A stretch of 64,000 nt of DNA, from assembly GCA_039881045.1 (NCBI GenBank), contig JAYWVB010000005.1, forward strand, positions 992,001 through 1,056,000, read 5' to 3'. Source of the stretch: Chaetomium olivaceum (taxonomy: Eukaryota > Ascomycota > Sordariomycetes > Sordariales > Chaetomiaceae). The position numbers and the translations under genes were made by a program. The notes beneath the pieces are model-generated. The model was not told the DNA's origin. It worked only from the letters and a program-made list of their open reading frames with translations, and searched no databases. Shown in pieces: positions 32,511-44,056 of the stretch. The number at the start of each line of letters is the position of its first letter. The stretch's first letter is position 1.

Positions 32511-34244
32511 ATGGCGACACAAGCGGAGAAAGAGTCTGCGCCAACAGACATGACAACAACATCACCAGACAATTCTGAGACCGAGAAGGGCGTTGTGGCC
32601 AGCACCGATCATTCCACAGATGGCACGCCGCCGCCGCCTCCCCGGGAGGCTCACGGTATTGTATGGCTCCTGATTGTCGCGAGCATTCTGATGGCCAACT
32701 TTCTGTTCGCGACCGACAACACCATCGCGGCAAACATCCAGCCCGCCGTCATCCGACAGTTCAATTCGCTTGACAAACTCGCTTGGCTTGGCGTCGCCTT
32801 CCTGGCCGCATCTTGGGGCGCCAATTTCTTCTGGGGAGATATGTACGCGCGATTCAGCGCGAAATGGACCTTTTGCGCGAGCTTCGTCGTCTTCTCGGTC
32901 GGTTGCGCTGTGGCCGGCGCGGCTCCCACCATGGATGCTCTGATCGTCGGTCGTGCCATCTGCGGCATGGGCGGCTCTGGCATGTACATTGGCTCCATGG
33001 ATATTCTCACCAAAATGACTTCGGAGAGGGAGCGGCCGCTCTACCTGAATCTCGTGGGCATCACTTTTGGTGGAGGTACTGTGCTTGGCCCTATCATCGG
33101 TGGTGGTTTCGCTGGGAGCAGCGCGACTTGGCGCTGGGCTTTCTACTTGTGAGTCCACCATGATGGACCTTGGTGTCCTTGCAACTTGTCGAGGAGGTCG
33201 GGCGGTACTAACTACATGCTTAGCAATCTCGTGGTCGGTGCTGTCTGCGCCCCGATTTACATCTTCCTTCTACCAGCTCTCAACCCGCTCCCCGGCAAGA
33301 ACATCAAGGAACGGTTACGCGGGTTCGACTTCCTCGGCAACCTTTTCGTGATTGGGCTCATCGTCTGCATCGTCATGGCCATCACCTTTGGCGGTCTCGA
33401 GTACGCTTGGAATTCCGGACAGGTCATCGCCCTCTTTGTTCTCGCCTTCGTCCTCCTCTGGGTGTTCCTCCTCCAGCAGCACTTCGCCCTCCTCACCAAT
33501 ACCACAAACCGCATCTTCCCTATGCACTTTCTCAAATCAGCCACCATGGTTGTGATGTTCCTCGAAGTCGCCTGCTGCGCCACCTGTGTTTTCGTCCCTG
33601 TCTACTTCCTGCCGCTGTACTTCCAATTCGTCAAGGCCGACACCCCCATCCTTGCCGGCGTGCGAATCCTCCCTTACGTTGTACTACAAAGCGTCATCGC
33701 CATCACAGCTGGCTGGGTCGTCGGGAAAACCGGATACCACGTCCCCTGGTTCATCTTTGCAGGCGTGTTCTGTATCTCGGGCTCGGCACTGCTCTACACC
33801 GTTAACCAGCACACCCCGCTGGCCAACATCTACGGTTACCAGGTCCTGCTCGGCCTGGGATCCGGCGCCGCCACCCAGCTCACCTTCGCCGTGGCCTCGC
33901 TCAAGGTTAAGACGGCGCTCGACGTGGGCCGCAGCACGGGCTGGCAGGCGTTTGGCCAGCTCGGTGGGCCCTCCATCTCGCTCGGGATTGCGAACGCTGT
34001 TTTCCTAAACAAGGCGCATGCTGCGTTGGGCCGTCTGCTACCCGATGCGAGCATTTCCGATATCAACACTATCATTTCAGAGCCGAATAGCCAGCTGCTG
34101 CGCGAGATGCCGACTGATATGCAAGACCGGGTTATTGATATCGTTGTAACCTCCATGAGCAATGCGTACATCTTGTGCATTGTTGCGGGGTGCTTCGTCT
34201 TGCTCCTTATCTTCAGATTCAAGGTCAACGACAAGCTGTGGTGA
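32511..34244 (+). CDS. MFS drug/metabolite transporter (DHA2-like)
   Basis: Plasma-membrane exporter, probably for the cluster product. It has 552 residues from two exons (32511-33148, 33224-34244), with a TACTAAC branch point in the intron. The start is the ATG at 32511 (MATQAEK). A hydrophilic, Pro-rich N-terminal tail of about 60 residues precedes the first helix (IVWLLIVASILMANFLFATD). The antiporter motif C is clear (GGGTVLGPIIGG), and the number of hydrophobic stretches fits 14 helices. It is fully open, with a candidate operator upstream. Role in self-protection or secretion is inferred from the neighbours. Confidence 0.92.
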
Positions 34245-35959
34245 TGGGCGAATGTTGGCATCCAGTCAGTCGTTGTCGGACATCCTGACTGCGGGTTCTA
34301 TTTGGCATTAATTCAGTGCCCGGGAGTTTTGCTGTCCCTTTCACGAGGTTCGATAGACGGGGCTAAGAGGGGGAAAGCAGGCCACGAGAGAAGGACCCGA
34401 AGGGCTTAGGGAGTAATATAGAAAAGTACCAGTGAGATATGAAAGCACTTGGTCAAGGCCCGTCGATTGGGAAAAGCAACTGGGTGGGAGACGGCACCAA
34501 AGGTATTTCTTTTTTGTTCTTATTTGACAGGTGGTAAATGAGGACGGCTTTTTAGTGACTAAAAACCGTGAATACAATATTAGTAGATTGTATCAACGTA
34601 ATTTATATAATACTACCTCATACCAGTCTGGGACTTTTGTCGTTGGTCAGGTGTTTGTAGCTACCATAGCGTACCTAGATATCCAGCTCCTTGCTCTGTA
34701 TCCCTCTTTCCTGCCCATTATGTCCAGTTTCAACCCATTGGTTCTAATTTGCCAACACCGCTGACAGTTGGTCGGTCGTTGCATCATGGCAACCTCATCT
34801 GCATGATCCCAACAACGCCGGCATGCCCTGCCACAGCTGCTGTCTCGCAAGACTATGCGTGCTCCGCCTTGACAGAAGTCCATCTTGCTAGTAACGGGAA
34901 AAGAACAGTGCTAAGAGAAAGAAAAGCAGAAAGGGGCGATGGAAAAGGGGCGCAAAGGAGGAGCAGACAAGATACCGTCGTGAGCTCCCCGATTAAACTG
35001 ACCCCCGCCATCGCAGGCGCGACAACATCTTCCTTGTGGTAACAACAGCTGCGGGCTAACGACCCCCGCATCAACATCTGGTTCGGTATGTATGCCTCCG
35101 GCGGGCCGAACATTATCACTACCCGTCCGGCCCGAAGCAAACTTCGGGTATACTACGTCCAGCAACCCCATAGCCGCGACCACCACATTTAGGCAGCCGT
35201 TCCTTGTCCCACACATGGCGCTCTCTAAGGCTCTTAACGCACAATATCAACTTACATACCTAGACCCCGCGGTCGTGAGTGCCGCACCTGCTGACCTCCG
35301 TGCTCGTAGATACCGAGGCCCGCGACGTGCGGGGCTATCTTTGTTGCGTGGTGGTAGCGGGGCATGTGAAGCGGGTCGGTAAGGATGTTGGGGGTTGTTG
35401 GTGATTCTGAAAAGGAGGGAATCATATTTTACCGGCTGGTTGGTCCGGAGGGGGGTGGTGTGTTGCAGATTAGGAGGCTTGGCGGCGTGGTGTCTGAGGT
35501 TGGGGAGCTGAAAGCGGGTCGGGAGAGGACGGCGATGATGACGTGGAGAGAGGCGGTGACGAGGACAAAAGAAAGATGGGCGGTCAAGACAAGATGGGCG
35601 ACGAGGAGGGAAAGGAAGGAGAAAAGAGGGCTAGGGCTGAAGATGTGGAGTGGGCTGAAGGAGATGACGATGACTTGTAGTGAGACTTGTGGATACCACG
35701 AAAGTCCCATGTACTAATTGATGTAATGCGAAGCCCTAGTCCGAAGGCTCATGTTCAGATGAATTATTTAAAAGAAAGGTCTACCGTGACGCGGAGTGAT
35801 CATCCTAGAGATCGGAGTAGTGCGCGATATTGTCGCTCCTGTGAGCGCGTAATTGGCCAGTAATGGAGTCGTCATGGAAGAGATTTTACCAACGAACCTA
35901 CCAAGACGTGTTATAAAACGGTAGGTTGATTTGTTTGCTTGACATCGTCCCGAAAACCA
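34245..35959. other. Intergenic region, no gene seen
   Basis: About 1.7 kb at the right border of the cluster. It includes an AT-rich stretch (about 34500-34620) and a purine-rich stretch (about 35380-35680) whose open frames are compositional, without motifs. Confidence 0.6.
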
Positions 35960-37444
35960 ATGGGCATGAAGTGGCGCCCTCGCCTGCCTCCCTTACCTCC
36001 CATATTAACGACCGGTCAGACACAGCCCTCGGCAACCCCCATCCAGACTCCTCCCACCACGCCCTCTCTATTTCCGCTTCTGCGCCGGACTCAAATGTAC
36101 CTCCTCAAGTACTTTATTCGCAGCCTCTTCTGCGGGCCAGTAAGAGGATGGAAGCGATCCCGCGAATCCATACCCCCGGCGGAACTTGGGAAAGAAGAAC
36201 CCTCGCCTTCACCGGACGATATGTCGTATGAAGAATCTCTCGTCGTCCCGGACCCCTGGAATAAAGCGGCCTCAGACCATGATGTCTCCCTGGACAAGAC
36301 AGAACTACTCCCAGAACCACCCAGCTGCCCGTTGCATGTCCCCAGCGTCAAACTCACAAAGAGCGCCCCCAGGGTGGATGTTGGATCTCTCACCAAGACC
36401 ACACCGGGGCAGGATACATCCATATTCCCTCTACCTCTGGAAGTCTTCGACATGATCTGGGCGTACCTAACACCACCGGAGTCTAGGGCGGCCTTCGCGC
36501 TCACTTGCCGATTATTCTATCGTCGCTTCAAGCTCACTCGCATCGGCGCCGAAGCAACGGAAACATTGCAACTCTGGCTCGAGAAGGACGTCCCCAACCT
36601 CTATTTCTGCTGGCTTTGCAATAAGCTTCACCTCTGGTGCTGCGGGGAATTGCGACCCATGACCAGGTACGAAGGCCGGCATCCGGCCCGGCTGCTCAGC
36701 TACGACAAACGCTGCAGATACCGAAAATGTTCGGAGCACCCCGCTTCTCTGGGGAACGCCCACAACATCAAACTTGAGACCGCTCGGCTCATCATGAACC
36801 GGTATTTGTACGGCGAGCAACACGGCCCCAGCCTAGATTCTCTCTCCTTTCTTCGGCACAGACCCGCTGGGGGGCAGAAGACCGGTGGCATCATGGTCGA
36901 GGAGTCGCGGCGTCTTCGGATTATCAACGGCGAGTTGTACGTCAGGGAGAACTCGGTTATATACCATAGCGACGGCGACGAAAACGCTCTTCGTGCCTAC
37001 CTCGACGTACCAGGGGGCGAAGACATCATGCCACCGGTGTGTCGCCACATCGCACGCTACCACCGCATCGGCAAGGCAAAACTGTCAAAGAACGTAATAA
37101 ACCCCTCTGGCAGCGTCGTCGGTTCCGTACTGTCTTGCAAACATTGCTATACCGATTACCACATTCGGGCACGATGGCACCCAGCCGATGGCCCTCGCCC
37201 CGCGGGTTGGGCTGTCGGCGGGACTAAGTGGTGCGCGCTGGGTACTTGCAGGGATCTAAAGGACGACAAATGGAACAATGCGGCCATGGCCTCGATCCCC
37301 TTTTATACTCGGTCCCGGTCAACGCATTGGGTAGCCGGTGAAGTGTTCCGCATATGGGCTGCTGGAGACATGTCCGTTAATGTCGAGGACCTGGACTTCG
37401 ACCTGTTGACGAACCCCCGTCACCCCTCCAAATTTGTAGGGTAA
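35960..37444 (+). CDS. F-box domain protein
   Basis: Single exon of about 494 residues. The start at 35960 is the first ATG in the frame; a later start (35966) is possible. An F-box-like segment lies at about residues 155-190 (FPLPLEVFDMIWAYLTPPE and then FALTCRLFYRRF). Downstream, Cys pairs (CWLCNKLHLWCC; CKHCYTDY) suggest a metal-binding or disulfide-rich fold found in many fungal F-box proteins of unknown target. The usual role is substrate recruitment to SCF ubiquitin ligase. It lies outside the cluster and no promoter palindrome was seen. Confidence 0.8.
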   Translation: MGMKWRPRLPPLPPILTTGQTQPSATPIQTPPTTPSLFPLLRRTQMYLLKYFIRSLFCGPVRGWKRSRESIPPAELGKEEPSPSPDDMSYEESLVVPDPWNKAASDHDVSLDKTELLPEPPSCPLHVPSVKLTKSAPRVDVGSLTKTTPGQDTSIFPLPLEVFDMIWAYLTPPESRAAFALTCRLFYRRFKLTRIGAEATETLQLWLEKDVPNLYFCWLCNKLHLWCCGELRPMTRYEGRHPARLLSYDKRCRYRKCSEHPASLGNAHNIKLETARLIMNRYLYGEQHGPSLDSLSFLRHRPAGGQKTGGIMVEESRRLRIINGELYVRENSVIYHSDGDENALRAYLDVPGGEDIMPPVCRHIARYHRIGKAKLSKNVINPSGSVVGSVLSCKHCYTDYHIRARWHPADGPRPAGWAVGGTKWCALGTCRDLKDDKWNNAAMASIPFYTRSRSTHWVAGEVFRIWAAGDMSVNVEDLDFDLLTNPRHPSKFVG

Positions 37445-38243
37445 CGGTAGTGATGCGACTTTCCATTTTTTGTCTTGCTTCCTTTTTGCATTGCTTCTCC
37501 GTTTCTTTTTGAGATACCAGCCATTAATCCGAAGGTGATAGCAGCCTCCTTCGTTTAGGTCCCGCGCAATATCATGTTTTATGCCGCTATCTGCGTGGAC
37601 TAAGGAGAACAACCGCGCAAAGCGGCATTAATACATCACAGGTCGTATGTAGCAAACCCTAAGGTTACGTGGACAGAATTCATTTCATCAGCTGCTGCGT
37701 TACTCCTGACTAGACTTGTCTTGGATACACTAGTAGGCTCAACTGTGTTGTGTCTAGCTCACAACCTCACACTTGCCCGGTCTATTCAGCGCCGACATGG
37801 GTCCCAGCCCTAAGGAAAAAGGGATAGAAACCATACATGACCAAAAGGGGAAAGATTAAGAGGGGTTCCCTGTAGACAAGTAAAAGAGATCTGAGACTCC
37901 GAGTACCAAGTCTTTCGAATTCCTAAGGAGGTACTTGGCTGATATTCACAAACTTATCGCATAGTCTTTTCTCCCCGATACAGGCTTGAAGGGTTTTGCG
38001 GTTGTCGAATCCGCCATGCTTGATATTTTGGGGCGACGAAAGCGGAAAAGACCTTTTGGTGGTTCGCATACCTAGGTACCTACCCTACGCCAAGATCTCA
38101 GAAGTCATCGACATTTTAGTTCAGCGCTGTAGACGTTGATGCCCGAATTTAATTGTTTCGCATCCCGTGATATAGGTACCTAATCGTTTAAGTTCGTGAA
38201 ATGCACAATTCCAAAGCTCTCGTACTGATGCTAAAATACCTTA
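37445..38243. other. Intergenic region, no gene seen
   Basis: About 800 bases between the F-box gene and the DNA transposon. No motif or long frame. It ends in the TA target of the transposon (38242-38243). Confidence 0.6.
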
Positions 38244-38303
38244 ACGTGATCCACCCCCAAGCGACGCACACCCCCAAGCGACGCACACCCCCAAGCGACG
38301 CAC
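38244..38303 (+). repeat. Left TIR with three 17-bp units
   Basis: The 43-base inverted repeat (38244-38286) is followed by an additional copy of ACCCCCAAGCGACGCAC. The right end has only two units, so a unit was gained here or lost there. Confidence 0.95.
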
Positions 38304-38367
38304 TTTTCAACAACCACACAACAGGAAACGTCAATTACACCACCACAACAACCGCAATACATTGAAA

Positions 38368-40025
38368 CTATTTTAAATCATGTACATCAGATGTTTCTCC
38401 GTCTCCCTGACACGTGCGCGCATTGTGCCCGGGCTTTCCGCACTTACCACAACGCCGTGGAGCCGTCGCTGTTCGAGCTCGCCGACCACCATTTTCCCGC
38501 GTTTCGCGCTCTACCTGTTCCTGCACCTCTCTCTGGGCTAATAGATCATGTGCATCTCCTACAGTAAGTGATCCTCCAAGACGTACATGTGTCTTTTTGG
38601 CCCTTCGGCGCTTGCTCAGTGCCTCATTTGCCTTCTGTAAGGTGCCTATCTCAGCCGTCATTAGGGCCACCGAGTGCGCCAATGCCTGCGTCCCTTTCGC
38701 AAGCTGGTCGACAGCAGTGAGAATTGATGTTGGCGAGCTTCCCTGGTGACGGACAATCCGATCTTTGATATACTCGGATTGCGAGACAGTCTCTGTTGGG
38801 TTCCGTGGTGTCTGGGAGAACCAAGGATCGGCAGCGGCGGAGGGGGGACCAGTTGGTGTTGGCATCCGTAACTTGACATCCAGCTTGGATATCACTGACT
38901 CGGGGTCAAAAGGTACTAGACCTGCACCTCTAAACCCCCCTTTGTTGTTTCTCTCGGTCATAGCGGCAAAGTGGGCGGCTTTAAAGGCGAGGAAGAACTC
39001 GACCTTGGTGATGTGGTTGATGTGCGCTCTGATGAAGTGCTCGATTTGCCGACCGTACGCCGTTTTTAGGGCACTGTAACACCCAACATCGAGTGGCTGG
39101 GTTATATGGGATGAGTGAGCAGGCAGGCCGATGGTGATAACATTGTTCTCCTTGCAAAAGGCTTCGAATTCGGCCGATAGGTGACTCTCATGCCCATCAA
39201 GCACAATCATCCGATACACCCCCTTTGTACGAGACTTTGTATGCTTATCGAAATGTTTGATCCATCCTAGGCCGGTCTCATTGTCGGTCCACCCATTGGA
39301 AGTTGGCTTGATAACCCAGTCGAGTGGGAGCTCGCCCTCGGTATACCAGTTGGCGAGGTGGTAAGTGCCTTGAACAATAAGAAACAGTGGGAGGCACCAC
39401 CCTTCGCCGTTGATACACTCAATTGCCGTCGCCCATTCCCGATTACCAGGCTGAACTGCCTTGCCTCTTCCACGTCGATCGGCGCGCGTCACTACCATAG
39501 CTGCGCAGATGACGCCCATCATGAAGCCGGTCTCGTCGAAGTTGTAGAAGTCACAGTCGTGGATGCCGTACTTCGCCCTCATGTTGTGCACAAGCTTGAA
39601 CCACGCGCCAATAAGTTCTGGATCTTCGCAGAGAGCTCTTTGAAAGTCGTATGCGCGATTGAAACGCGTCTTGAGTTTTGGTTGCCGCTTGACGAACTTC
39701 TCGGCCCAGTGCTTGCCGACGCGTCCCCCGTCGCGTTGGGCGAGCAGCAAATTGGCCATATCTTCAACAGCAGTGTGTCGGGGCGGAAATCCTCGCGTAT
39801 CTAGGTCCAATATATAATGGACAACTGCCTCCTCTTCAATGGCTGTCAATCGGTGCGCTGCAGGTCGCGATTCGGGCTTTGGCGTTCGTCCATTCATTCT
39901 GTGGCGGAGCGTAGCTTCGGGTACGTTGTAGATTGCTGCAGCTTTCCGGCGACTAAGTTTTTCTGATCTCGTCGAATAGCTTCAATTGCCAGGATAACCT
40001 GGCTTTCTTTACAGCGAGTTGCCAT
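38368..40025 (-). pseudogene. Pogo/Fot-type transposase, frameshifted near the N-terminus
   Basis: DDE transposase of about 550 residues. The start MATRCKESQ at 40025 opens a psq/HTH region, but the frame breaks within a run of five T on the plus strand (39958-39962). With one more A on the coding strand the helix-turn-helix would continue as LSRRKAAAIYNVPEATLRHR into the long frame that begins at 39897. That frame has catalytic aspartates in YNFDETGF and IVLDGHESH and a third Asp near FDPESVI. The C-terminus has a CCHC zinc knuckle, CGKCGKPGHNARTC. There are no other breaks and no heavy C-to-T decay, so the copy is young, or the break is a sequencing error. Confidence 0.85.
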
Positions 40026-40080
40026 TGCTGGTCGTAGAGGAATGCTGTGTAGAAAATGGAAATGTGTGACGGTTGGAAAA

Positions 40081-40123
40081 GTGCGTCGCTTAGGGGTGTG
40101 CGTCGCTTGGGGGTGGATCACGT
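40081..40123 (-). repeat. Right TIR with two 17-bp units
   Basis: Reverse complement of 38244-38286 with one C/T difference in the inner unit. Followed by the TA target duplicate. Confidence 0.95.
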
Positions 40124-40125
40124 TA

Positions 40126-40517
40126 TGTGTATGCCTAGGTACCTCAGATACCTAGGTTGGCTTCTCATCTATCCGATAAAGGAGAATTGAAAAAAGGCAC
40201 CACCCACACTTTAAGGGGCCTGTAGTTGTCCCTATAATTACCTATCTTGCGTGGGGTGTGACGTGCTTATGTGGCTTGATGTCGCAACATAATACCCCCG
40301 CTTTAAACAGCCCTTTTGTCTAGCGGCTGCTCTGTTAACTCGATATTGAAGGATGGTTGTATCTACCTAATGAGCTAGGACCCGAGGTTCGAGCTGAAAA
40401 TCAGCGCTGTCAGTTTTTCGGCCTTCTCCCGGGCACCCCGCTACTCCCTCGAGAGGGAACCAAAACGTCAATCCGCTGCTTTTCGTTCCTGTCCACGCAA
40501 GATATAAAGACCAAGAT
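40126..40517. other. Promoter region of the histidine phosphatase gene
   Basis: About 390 bases between transposon and gene. A TATAAA lies at 40502-40507, too close to the start at 40518 to act as a normal TATA box for that ATG. Nothing else recognised. Confidence 0.5.
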
Positions 40518-41177
40518 ATGCCGTCTACAATCTATCTCGTCCGACACGCTGAATCGGCACACAATGTTACCAAGAACTTCAACCTTCGCGACCCCGGACT
40601 TACCGAGCTTGGGTTCGCACAGGCAGCATCCCTTGCCACCTCGTTCCCCGCGCTTTCGTCCATCGCCATTGTTCTCACTTCGCCCCTGACGCGGGCGATC
40701 GAGACTACCATTGCAGGTTTCGGCGCCATTACCGACAAGAATCTCCCAGGCAACACCAGCGGAACTGAAGGCAGTGCGAGACTCATTCTCGATCCCGATC
40801 TCCAAGAGCGCAGTGATCTGCCGTGTGATACGGGATCCGAACTCGCGACTCTGAGAAGCAGGTTCCCGGATTTGAATATCAACTCGCTTGAGGAAGAATG
40901 GTATATCAAAGAGGGCGCAAACACAGCTGATGACGCCGCCGTCGCTGCTCGTGCCGGGTCCGTGAGGAAGCGGCTGCAACTATTGGTTGATGAACTGGCA
41001 GAGGCCAGCGTGCCCGAGACCAAGAAGGACATCGTTGTGGTCACGCACGGGGTATTTATGAAGTTTCTGGCAGGGGACGACAATCTTGATCTTCCGAAGG
41101 CAGGGTGGAAGGCTTATACGGTTAGCAATGGAGAGGGCGTTCATGGAGTTGGACCCGTTCTGATTCCCGTTGAATGA
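40518..41177 (+). CDS. Histidine phosphatase superfamily protein (phosphoglycerate-mutase-like)
   Basis: Single exon, 219 residues, intact. The catalytic N-terminal motif LVRHAESAHN (His near residue 9) replaces the common RHG with RHA. The second active-site His is in VVTHGVFMKFL (about residue 176), and an Arg-rich TSPLTRAIETT forms the phosphate pocket. Length and motifs fit the small fungal cytosolic branch that acts on sugar phosphates or other small phosphate esters; the substrate is not visible. Confidence 0.9.
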   Translation: MPSTIYLVRHAESAHNVTKNFNLRDPGLTELGFAQAASLATSFPALSSIAIVLTSPLTRAIETTIAGFGAITDKNLPGNTSGTEGSARLILDPDLQERSDLPCDTGSELATLRSRFPDLNINSLEEEWYIKEGANTADDAAVAARAGSVRKRLQLLVDELAEASVPETKKDIVVVTHGVFMKFLAGDDNLDLPKAGWKAYTVSNGEGVHGVGPVLIPVE

Positions 41178-41528
41178 GAATGGGTAGCTACCACGGTCCT
41201 AACCGGTTTAAATGTCTGCGTCCCGTTGTCTAGGTAGCCGTGTCTTCCCCGAGACTTGCTTGAATCGCTCACGTTTACCCGTTTCCCAACTTGTAGACAC
41301 TTGACTTGGGGGCTGCCCTCATTAAGAGGGGTGTGGAGAAACGGTAACTGAACCTGTCAAGGAAAAAAGAAAGAGAACGCTACAATTGTTTGCTGCCTAC
41401 CAGGTAATGCCAATGGTTCCGCTCGGCCACCTCAAATTACCAACGCCGCTAACAAACAGAAATCTAAATATCACTGGCAGGCACCAGGCCCAACTCCCCT
41501 GACACGACGTAAAACCAAGTCATCAACC
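41178..41528. other. Convergent 3' flanks, no gene seen
   Basis: Spacer between the histidine phosphatase gene and the convergent broken gene. No features recognised. Confidence 0.5.
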
Positions 41529-42905
41529 TCAAGCCGCCGCCCTAACCCCCCTCCTCTCCCCGCGCATCTCCTCCATCACCCTGGTATGCGCCACCGCCAA
41601 CACCCTATAAATATTCGCCAACTCATAATCCCCATTCCACTCGAACCCCTCACTCGACGCGGGCGACGTCCGCCAGCCGCGCGTGCGAGCTCTCGGTCAG
41701 GTCGGCGTCGATGACCCAGTGCTCGGCGCCCTTGACGGGGAACCGGTACACGACGTGCTTCCACTCGGACCGCCGCACTTCCATCTGCCGGGCGCGGTCG
41801 TAGGCTGAGTCCGGGGTCGCGCGCATCTGGGAGAGGCGCTCGAGCGGGGAGTCGGGGACAGCCCAGGTGTGGGTGTTGGTGTTGCCCGGGTGCGCGGGGA
41901 GTTGGGGCCGGGGGACTTTGGGCCGGGGATGGTAAGCAGGTCGGGGTTGATGGTCGCGGTGGTGTTTTTGTTGTGGTCGGGGGAGAGGTGGAGGGCGAGG
42001 CCGAGGTTGCGGGCTTGTTTGGCGGAGGTGGAGGCGCTGTTGCGGGCGGCGGAGAGGGGGGGGATGGCGGGGGCTGCGTCGGTTTTCTGGGCATCGGTTG
42101 CGTCACCCTCGGGCTTGTTCTTGACGATGGCTGGTGGGCTGTCGTAGACGGAGGAGGCTTTGGTTGAAGCGTTGGGCTTGTCGCCTGTCGAGCGGGAGGC
42201 CGAGGTGGTGTTTTCCTTGCTGGAGGACTGCAGCTCAGGGCTCTGCCGTGCTGAGCCGGCCTCGGTGGACATGACGGGGGACGAGCCCACTTTGGTGTTT
42301 TACCTTGTGACATAGGCGGGCTGTTGTAGAGGAGAGAGCCCGGTGTTGCCATGTTTGCGTTTAGAATGCCGTCGATGCCGAGTGCCCCTGACTCAGGCGA
42401 CATGAGGCCACCCCCTGATTCTGGGGACATGAGAGGTGATGTGAACATAGGAGGGCTGTCGGGCTTTTTGACGGTGTGTCCGGACATCGGGGAGCCCAAA
42501 TAAGGGCTACCTTCGGGTTTTAAAGCGAGCTGCGGGGACTTTTGCAGATCCAACCGTGGCGATGGTGCAACTGGGGATCTCGGAGGTGTTCTCGCTTTGA
42601 CATTTCGATACCGAGACGGCGGTAGCCGGGGCGACGGCCTTTTTAAGGGCACCATGAACAAGTCACGGTCATTCTCGCAGTCGACAGGCTCAATGAGGGG
42701 CGCCGACTCGCTGGTGATGGAAGCATCATTGGGCTTGAACTCCATGATGTCGAACTCACTGAGTTCAGGGAATGATCCGGCGTTGGATTGGGAAATACAG
42801 TCTCCGGCGGGTTGACAAGACTGGAATGAAGTATTGAGATCGCCGTCGATCCTCCGGGTAGCGGATGCGTTTGTTTATACGGTCGCCCATCATGAGCGAC
42901 TCCAT
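41529..42905 (-). pseudogene. Ser/Pro-rich hypothetical gene broken by several frameshifts
   Basis: A natural-looking protein can be followed over four frame changes. It begins MESLMMGDRINKR (ATG at 42905), shifts near 42849-42855 into a frame leading to FPELSEFDIMEFKPNDAS, shifts near 42291-42293 (one base short) to VGSSPVMSTEAGSARQ, and shifts again between 41890 and 41925 to NTNTHTWAVPDSPLERLSQM. A further change near 41661-41670 leads to GFEWNGDYELANIYRVLAV and the stop at 41529-41531. Low-complexity Ser/Pro sequence fills the middle; the last about 100 residues look folded. I do not recognise the family. Four indels in 1.4 kb suggest decay, or a badly resolved stretch of the assembly. 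Confidence 0.55.
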
Positions 42906-44056
42906 CGACGGCCATCGCGGTGTCCGGGGCGGGAGCCACGGCGGACAGAACATGGCCAAACGGTACTGTTTCTGGCCGTTACCTATTTTGCGGCCTGAAA
43001 CGGGAATTCTACGCTATTTCGCCCCCAAATAATACGTGCCTGCAGCAAAAAGGGTGGTTTTGCAGACTGGTCTCCCACTAGCCTAAGGGCTTTCAAAGGG
43101 TGGCCAAGCTTCGGGCAGGGGTTGGAGATGGGCTCGGGACGTATAAAGATCGTTAAACGGGCCAAGGAAAAGGGCGAATTGTTCAGTGCGGAAGTGATTC
43201 AGCGAGCTGTTTGGCTGGAAACGCATCAATTGACTCGGGATGGGTTCTGGTTGCTTATGTTGGCCGTCCCCAAAGCCAGCCGGGTATGAAACGGCCTGTT
43301 TGAAACCGCCGCATCTGAAATCGGGACCCCAACCCCGAGCCAAGGGCTTGTGTGTTGAGTTTGGCCGGGACTGTGCCACGGCCGGCCATATCGCTGACCA
43401 CCTACCCAGACATTCCCGACCCGTCCCCAATCCGATAAATTGTTCGGGCTCTGCTTTTTGGTTTCCTCGGTCTCTTGTTCTTTCTCCCGCCGTCGAATGT
43501 TCGCTCATCAGATGCCCCCGGGTGCTACCTTACCTGGAAGCTACTCCCAGCTTAAATCTAGACCGTCATGTCAAGTTGAGTGCTGCACGACCCCTGACAC
43601 AGCAGGTAATGCAGTTAGCTGGGCTGGTAAGAAGGGTAACCCTTATGTTGGCTTCGGTTGGAATAGATAATACAGGACTGAAAGCCGTGGCTGGCTCCGA
43701 TGTCCAATTATTGGTCTTGGGGTTTGTTGATTTGTATGGTTGGTGGTTCGCCACGCCAAACCTGCACTGCCGGATCGCTGCCTGCTGTGCCACGTTGTCA
43801 GCAGAGGGACATAACAAAAGACAGCGAGACAAGGCTCGTAAATACCGCTGAGGAGCTCCCCCATGCACTTTCAGGGGGCTTGGCCAATCGGTTGGTGACG
43901 GGTTCCACGCGCCAATCACATCGGTTCTGCTGCTTCACTTTGCGAGCGATTTGCAAAACACAAGCATCGGGATCGCCGGGTTCAACTTCGTCCCCATCTC
44001 ATCACTGCCGAATACCACTTCTTGACACCCAAGACCCATGTACACCATTCCTGACC
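42906..44056. other. Intergenic region, no gene seen
   Basis: About 1.15 kb upstream of two divergent genes. Open frames here are long on both strands (GC-rich DNA) but overlap one another and carry no motif. Confidence 0.55.

Larger units (their letters stand above)
38244..40123 (-). mobile_element. Fot/pogo-type DNA transposon with TIRs and TA duplication
   Basis: 1880-bp element flanked by TA on both sides (38242-38243 and 40124-40125). The 43-base terminal inverted repeats differ at one position. They are built of ACGTGATCC plus two copies of the 17-base unit ACCCCCAAGCGACGCAC; the left end has a third copy (38287-38303). One transposase gene on the minus strand fills the inside. This is the structure of the Tc1/mariner superfamily, Fot1/pogo branch. 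Confidence 0.95.

Noticed and set aside
35385..35717. 110-codon plus-strand frame, rich in Arg, Lys, Glu and Gly
   Set aside because: It arises from a purine-rich tract; the opposite strand is equally open; no domain.
43083..43919. Overlapping frames on both strands upstream of the small membrane protein
   Set aside because: They overlap in several frames and contain no family motif; GC-rich background explains them.
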